A program made the translations under genes and the position numbers. A stretch of DNA of 18,328 nt from Acidobacteriota bacterium (GTDB taxonomy: Bacteria; Acidobacteriota; Terriglobia; Terriglobales; Acidobacteriaceae): NCBI GenBank assembly GCA_021851465.1, contig JAJZDL010000026.1, positions 1 to 18,328 of the forward strand, in the 5' to 3' direction. The notes under the pieces are model-generated. The model saw nothing but the letters and a program-made list of their open reading frames with translations. It did not search any database and was not told the DNA's origin. Each line of letters begins with the position of its first letter. Positions within the stretch are counted from its first letter, which is position 1. Positions 14,598 to 18,328 of this stretch are shown here, piece after piece.

Positions 14598-15380
14598 ATG
14601 AATGGTCGCGATGCGATGAGACGGGTCTGTGGGCCGGCTATCTGTGTTGCATTGTTATTGACGCATGTGCATGCGGGATGGACTCAGTCGGCGGGGATTC
14701 AGGCGGTGCCGGATCCGCGAATCCATCTGGGGAAGCTACTGTACTCGGACGACTTCAAGGATGGGCTGGGCCAGTGGCGGGTGGAGATGGAGCGGGCTGG
14801 AACGCCGGCGGCCGGCTCGGTGACGGCCAAGGACGGCGCGCTGGACATCGATGTTCCGGCGGGCGCGACGGTGTGGTTCCGGCAAGAGCTGGAGGGGCCG
14901 GTGATGATCCAGTATGAGGCGACGATGGTCTCGGCGGGCGGGCCGAACGACCGGGTGAGCGACCTGAACAGCTTTTGGATGGCGACCGATCCGGAGCACC
15001 CTGAGGAGATCTTCGCGCATGCGCGGAGCGGAAGGTTTGCCGAGTACAACTCGCTGCGCATGTACTATGTCGGGCTGGGTGGAAATGGCAACAAGACGAC
15101 GCGTTTCCGGCGCTACATCGGCGATTCTGTGGAGCGGCCGCTGCTGGCGGAGAACGACCTCTCCATCGCACAACATCCCGATGTGGGCTTAGTCGCAAAC
15201 AAGAGCCAGACGGTGACGCTGATCGCCGATGGCCCGTTGATCCAATACTGGCGCAACGGGGCCAGGATATTTGAGATGGTCGATCCACAGCCGTATACCA
15301 AGGGGTGGTTCGGAATCCGAACGACGAAGGACCACATGCAGGTGAGGAACCTGCGGATCGTGCGGCTGGTGGGCAAGTAA
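14598..15380 (+). CDS. Secreted DUF6250-type protein, putative rhamnogalacturonan-active
   Basis: 260 aa with a signal peptide (1 to about 30, ending AGWTQ). From about residue 45 it resembles the DUF6250 / DUF1961-like concanavalin-type fold: LLYSDDFKDGLGQWRVE, TVWFRQELEGPVMIQYEAT, GGPNDRVSDLNSFWMATDP, YVGLGGNGNKTTRFRRY, RPLLAEND and YTKGWFGIRTTKDHM. In other genomes such proteins often sit in pectin or rhamnogalacturonan loci; I know of no settled enzymatic activity, so it may be a lectin-like binder or an uncharacterised enzyme. Pairing with a divergent PL4 lyase supports the pectin link. No Shine-Dalgarno is seen before the ATG at 14598; the in-frame ATG at 14616 is an alternative that still leaves a signal peptide. 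Confidence 0.8.
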   Translation: MNGRDAMRRVCGPAICVALLLTHVHAGWTQSAGIQAVPDPRIHLGKLLYSDDFKDGLGQWRVEMERAGTPAAGSVTAKDGALDIDVPAGATVWFRQELEGPVMIQYEATMVSAGGPNDRVSDLNSFWMATDPEHPEEIFAHARSGRFAEYNSLRMYYVGLGGNGNKTTRFRRYIGDSVERPLLAENDLSIAQHPDVGLVANKSQTVTLIADGPLIQYWRNGARIFEMVDPQPYTKGWFGIRTTKDHMQVRNLRIVRLVGK

Positions 15381-15500
15381 TGCCGCTCCATCTTCAGCAA
15401 GCAGTTTCTTTCGCTGTGCTACGGCATGACAAACAACGGAACACACATCGTTGTGGCCTGCTGCGCTGCTGTGCCCGCATCGCACTGTGCAGCGGAAGAT

Positions 15501-15509
15501 TGCTAGAAT
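15501..15509 (+). promoter_or_regulatory. Extended -10 candidate for pyruvate kinase
   Basis: TGCTAGAAT at 15501-15509 matches the extended -10 form TGnTAtAAT with one mismatch in the hexamer. No good -35 is seen. The leader would be about 90 nt. Confidence 0.35.
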
Positions 15510-15605
15510 GGGCATAGAGCAGGCAGAAAGCATTGTTCAGAAAACATTGCGTTATCTGCGCCGACAACAGCCCTCAGGGCCCACAGAAGGGATCTAAAGT
15601 CAACC

Positions 15606-17141
15606 ATGGCAACTGCGAAACGTAGCGGCGCGACTGGCGCTCTTTCCAGGAGGGCCGGCGATTTTTCCGGCATGGAGCGCAACCGGCGCGCCAAGATCGT
15701 GGCCACGCTCGGCCCGTCGAGTTCTTCACAGAGTGTCTTTCGGGATCTTTTGCGGGCAGGGCTGGATGTTGCACGGCTGAATTTTTCTCATGGCTCGCAC
15801 GAGCAGAAGGCGGAGTTGATCCGCATGGTCCGCTCGGTGTCCGCGGCGGAGCGAAAGCCGATCTGCATTCTGGCCGATCTACAGGGGCCGAAGATTCGCA
15901 CGGGCAAGCTGAAGGGACATGTTCCAGTGCGACTGGACGCGGGCAAAGAACTGACGATTACCCCGCGCGTTGTGGAGGGCAGTTCTTCTGTGGTTGGCAC
16001 GACGTTTCAGACGCTGGCGGAGAACCTGGAGCGGGGCTCCCGGATACTTCTCTCCGACGGGCTGATCGAGCTGCGGGTGCTGCGCATCGCCGGGGCCGAC
16101 GTTGTCTGCGAGATTGTCAACGGAGGCGTGCTGGGGGAGAACAAAGGGATCAACCTGCCGGGGATTCCGGTGAAGGTCCCTTCGCTGACGGCGAAGGACG
16201 AGGAAGACCTGGTGTTTGCGATCAGGCAGCAGGTGGATGCAGTGGCCGTGTCGTTTGTGCGGACGGCGGACGACATTCGCCATGTGCGGCGTCGGCTGGA
16301 CGCTTTGAAGTCCGATGCGTGGATCGTTGCCAAGTTGGAGAAGCCGCAGGCGGTGGAACACCTCGATTCGATCCTGGAGGCGACGGATGCGATCATGGTG
16401 GCACGCGGCGACCTGGGCGTGGAGGTGCCTCCGGAAAAAGTCCCTGCAATCCAAAAGCACATCATCCGGCGTGCAGCGGAGTACCGCAAGCCTGTCATCA
16501 CGGCGACGCAGATGCTGGAGTCGATGGTGGAGAACCCACGACCGACACGGGCCGAGGCCTCCGATGTGGCGAATGCGATCTACGACGGCACGGATGCGGT
16601 GATGCTCTCGGCGGAGACTGCGTCCGGCAAGTACCCGGTTGAGACGGTCGCCATGATGGCGAAGATCGTGGCCGAGACCGAACACCAGATTCGCCTAGAC
16701 CAGCCGCAGCAGAGGAGCGTTCCGCACATGTCCAGGTTGTCTGTGGCGGAGACGATCTGCGAGAGCATGGCCCACTCCGCCGAAGACCTGGAGATGGCCG
16801 CCATCGCGATCTTTACGGAGAGTGGCGCCACGGCGGGGCTGCTCTCCAAGTACCGTCCCGTGCCGCCGATCTTTGTGCTCTCGCCGCACGAGAAGACGAT
16901 CCGCCGCGCTGCGTTGCTATGGGGGAGCTTTCCGATCCTGTGCAAACATGCACTCAGCACCGACAAGCTGGTCGGCATCGCCGAGGACATACTGGAAAAG
17001 CGGGCAGGGATCCTGCCGGGCCAGATCGTCGGCATTGTGGCCGGAACGCAGACGCGCTCGGGGGCAACGAACTTCATGCGCCTGCACATGATCGGCGACC
17101 GCGCCGCCAAAGCCGACAGAGCAAAAAAGTCGAAACGATAA
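15606..17141 (+). CDS. pyk: Pyruvate kinase
   Basis: Last step of glycolysis: phosphoenolpyruvate plus ADP to pyruvate plus ATP, cytoplasmic, usually a tetramer. The 511-aa product has RAKIVATLGPSS near the start, DVARLNFSHG, ILADLQGPKIRTG, the PK signature IVAKLEKPQAV with Lys243 and Glu245, then VARGDLGVEVP with Asp269. Glu245 and Asp269, the metal ligands, are 24 residues apart as in other pyruvate kinases. ATQMLESM and TDAVMLSAETASGKYP follow, then the C-terminal allosteric domain. About 25 residues precede the usual N-terminus. ATG 15606 has only AAGGGA 13 nt upstream; ATG 15672 is also possible, though its AGGAGG is too far away. A Lys/Arg-rich tail ends the protein. It stands alone with no glycolytic neighbours. 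Confidence 0.97.
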   Translation: MATAKRSGATGALSRRAGDFSGMERNRRAKIVATLGPSSSSQSVFRDLLRAGLDVARLNFSHGSHEQKAELIRMVRSVSAAERKPICILADLQGPKIRTGKLKGHVPVRLDAGKELTITPRVVEGSSSVVGTTFQTLAENLERGSRILLSDGLIELRVLRIAGADVVCEIVNGGVLGENKGINLPGIPVKVPSLTAKDEEDLVFAIRQQVDAVAVSFVRTADDIRHVRRRLDALKSDAWIVAKLEKPQAVEHLDSILEATDAIMVARGDLGVEVPPEKVPAIQKHIIRRAAEYRKPVITATQMLESMVENPRPTRAEASDVANAIYDGTDAVMLSAETASGKYPVETVAMMAKIVAETEHQIRLDQPQQRSVPHMSRLSVAETICESMAHSAEDLEMAAIAIFTESGATAGLLSKYRPVPPIFVLSPHEKTIRRAALLWGSFPILCKHALSTDKLVGIAEDILEKRAGILPGQIVGIVAGTQTRSGATNFMRLHMIGDRAAKADRAKKSKR

Positions 17142-17156
17142 AGACGAACGAGAACA

Positions 17157-17295
17157 GCAAGGCTCATCGACGAGGACGAGCGAACGGGGCTGGCGATCGA
17201 GGTGCCGGACGACGAGACGGCAACCAACGGCGTACTGGAATATCTCCGCTCCGACAATGGCTCTGAGTTAGCCGCCCGGCACCATCATGCCAGCA
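17157..17295 (+). pseudogene. IS3-type transposase (OrfB, rve domain) fragment
   Basis: In one frame the DNA reads RLIDEDERTGLAIEV, then after a short unrelated stretch EYLRSDNGSELAAR. These match the first catalytic Asp region (xxIDEyTRecLAiev) and the second region (iRSDNGpEF) of IS3-group OrfB. In intact proteins they lie about 50-60 residues apart; here about 30 separate the two Asp residues, so an internal deletion is implied. Everything before and after is missing. It starts about 16 bp past the pyruvate kinase stop. Confidence 0.7.
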
Positions 17296-17544
17296 ACGCA
17301 CTATTGGGGCACTACCGGAATCGGGCAACGATTACTTCCTCGCGTGCTACTACGGAAGCATTACGGGCCGCTTCCTATTGCTCGATGGGTACTTCTGTAG
17401 TGGGGCGCTTCGGTGCAGGGCCTGCCCCATCGGCCCTTCTGCTGCCCCGCAGAAAAGTATGCATCTAGGGTCTGTCATCAAATCAGCTCTATGCGTAAGT
17501 GCGGGCAAATTTTAGTGCAAGGCCATCTCACCAAACCGGCTAGG

Positions 17545-17686
17545 ATCTGTCCAGAAACTATAGAACCAGCGCTCAACGAGGAAACAAGCAGCGATGAAAT
17601 GCGGGGATTCTTTCCCTTTCAACAAGATCAGGGGCAGAATGACAATCTGTAAATTTTTCGGCGAGAAGAACTGTTTCTGGACAGAT
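17545..17686. mobile_element. MITE-like element with perfect 14-bp terminal inverted repeats
   Basis: atctgtccagaaac at 17545-17558 and its exact reverse complement at 17673-17686 bound a 142-bp non-coding segment. The interior is AT-richer than the genes nearby and holds no plausible protein. TAG trinucleotides flank it at 17541-17543 and 17690-17692, but their spacing from the repeats is unequal, so a target duplication is uncertain. The right end lies 2 bp from the stop codon of the beta-barrel gene. Confidence 0.6.
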
Positions 17687-17688
17687 TT

Positions 17689-18317
17689 TTAGAAGTTGTA
17701 AACTACGCCGGCTGAGTAACGGAAGTTGTTCTGGGTGCCGGTGCTGCCAGCACCCAATTGATCGCCAAATCGATTATCGGTTGGACCACCCGCAAAGGTT
17801 TGAGAATTTGAAAAATGGGACATCAGGTATTCGACCTGGGCAGGGCGAAGCGATAGGTGCGGAGTGAGCTTCCAGTCAAAACCGCCTCCAACAGCCAGGG
17901 CAAAAGCATTGCCTCCTGGCTTGGTAAAGGAGCCAGATCCATTACCGTATCCTTTGACGGTGCCGTTAATGCCGCCGATCAAGACCTGGGCAAAGGGAGA
18001 AATTGGACCGTTGTGAAAGGAAAACTTCGGGCCAAAAAGATATGTTTGAAAATTCGCGGTGACGCTCTCACCCGGAGACGGATTAATGTTGCTAAACGAA
18101 CCTGCATGATAGAAGCCGTACTCGCCGACCAACGCGAACATCCTGTTTAAGTTATAGGTTGCCGACGAGACAATGCCGTTGGCGTTCGCCGTATAGTCCG
18201 TCTCACTCTTGTCCAAATTAGCGTTTGAGCGGCGGCGGTAGAGCCCTGCTACGGTTTGTGTTGAGAGACATAAACCCAGAGGAGGATCACCGTCGCCGTG
18301 ATTCGAGTATCCAGCAT
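17689..18317 (-). pseudogene. Outer-membrane beta-barrel protein gene with apparent 1-nt frameshift in the signal peptide
   Basis: From 18279 to the stop, the minus strand encodes a 196-residue barrel with alternating strands. Examples are ALVGEYGFYHAG, FQTYLFGPKFSF, PFAQVLIGGINGT and AFALAVGGGFDWKL, ending SAGVVYNF with the terminal Phe typical of outer-membrane proteins. It resembles small OmpA-like/porin-fold barrels of Acidobacteriota. No start or signal peptide exists in this frame. The adjacent frame has ATG at 18317 starting MLDTRITATVILL. Joining this to LGLCLSTQTVAG by restoring one base near 18277-18281 gives a good signal peptide and about 209 aa. This may be real inactivation or a sequencing error. 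The barrel frame is also open to the window edge, but the extra residues look random. Confidence 0.7.
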
Positions 18318-18328
18318 TTTCAGTCAGA

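Larger units (their letters stand above)
17142..17688. other. Gene-free zone made of mobile-element debris
   Basis: No intact gene is supported in these 547 bp. It contains an IS3-type fragment (17157-17295) and an imperfect GC-rich hairpin. The hairpin's outer arms are tacttctg...ggggc from about 17390 and its partner ending near 17460. The MITE-like element (17545-17686) completes the zone. No intrinsic terminator was recognised directly after pyruvate kinase. Confidence 0.6.

Noticed and set aside
17413..17652. 79-codon plus-strand frame
   Set aside because: Crosses the left end of the inverted-repeat element and shows no protein-like pattern.
18217..18328. Extension of the beta-barrel frame to the window edge
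   Set aside because: Residues read as random (e.g. YSNHGDGDPP) with no signal peptide; the adjacent frame gives a much better N-terminus.
1..18328. Search for CRISPR arrays, tRNA/rRNA genes, integrase attachment sites and defence genes
   Set aside because: No regularly spaced direct repeats, tRNA-like folds or matching protein motifs were seen by eye on either strand.

Overview
The window looks like a high-GC chromosomal segment of a Gram-negative, plant-polymer-degrading bacterium, most likely an Acidobacteriota of the Terriglobia/Acidobacteriaceae type (Granulicella, Terriglobus and Edaphobacter relatives). That placement is inference from the mix of genes: a DUF4382 lipoprotein, a Tat-exported GH10 xylanase behind a small W/R-rich ORF, a GH95/PL4/DUF6250 set and a small beta-barrel protein. 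No marker gene was compared.

Layout, left to right. Positions 1-1413 (-) hold an almost complete secreted GH28 polygalacturonase that runs off the window edge. A 325-bp gap with two overlapping alternative hairpins separates it from a DUF4382 lipoprotein at 1739-3199 (-). A divergent region with a consensus TATAAT box leads into a 76-aa conserved-looking ORF (3423-3653, +). This ORF is translationally coupled by a TTGA overlap to a Tat-signal GH10 endo-xylanase (3650-4873, +). Then come a dienelactone hydrolase-family protein (5017-5703, +), the housekeeping pair rpsO-pnp (5808-6074 and 6423-8840, +) with a long hairpin in the pnp leader, and a strong rho-independent terminator (8889-8930). 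A 136-aa conserved-looking protein of unknown function follows (9033-9443, +), then a decayed IS630-type transposase (about 9652-10057).

The right half holds a second set of polysaccharide genes. These are a secreted GH95 family protein (10164-12497, +), a convergent PL4 rhamnogalacturonan lyase (12596-14539, -), and a DUF6250-type secreted protein (14598-15380, +) diverging from the lyase across only 58 bp. Pyruvate kinase (15606-17141, +) follows. Next is a 547-bp gene-free zone with an IS3-type transposase scrap and a 142-bp element bounded by perfect 14-bp inverted repeats. The last gene is an outer-membrane beta-barrel gene (17689-18317, -) that appears to carry a 1-nt deletion in its signal-peptide region.

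Functionally, GH28 (homogalacturonan), PL4 and DUF6250 (rhamnogalacturonan I), GH95 (terminal fucose or galactose side chains) and GH10 (xylan) together suggest extracellular attack on pectin and hemicellulose. They sit as separate transcription units among core genes rather than as one polysaccharide-utilisation operon, and no transporter or regulator for them is visible. The most notable points are the GH95 protein that lacks the conserved Asp-Gly/Ala-Asn motif, the xylanase-coupled micro-ORF, the acidic-then-RG-rich PNPase tail, the hairpin in the pnp leader, the MITE-like element and the frameshifted beta-barrel gene. I did not find a CRISPR array, tRNA, rRNA, defence system or intact mobile element.
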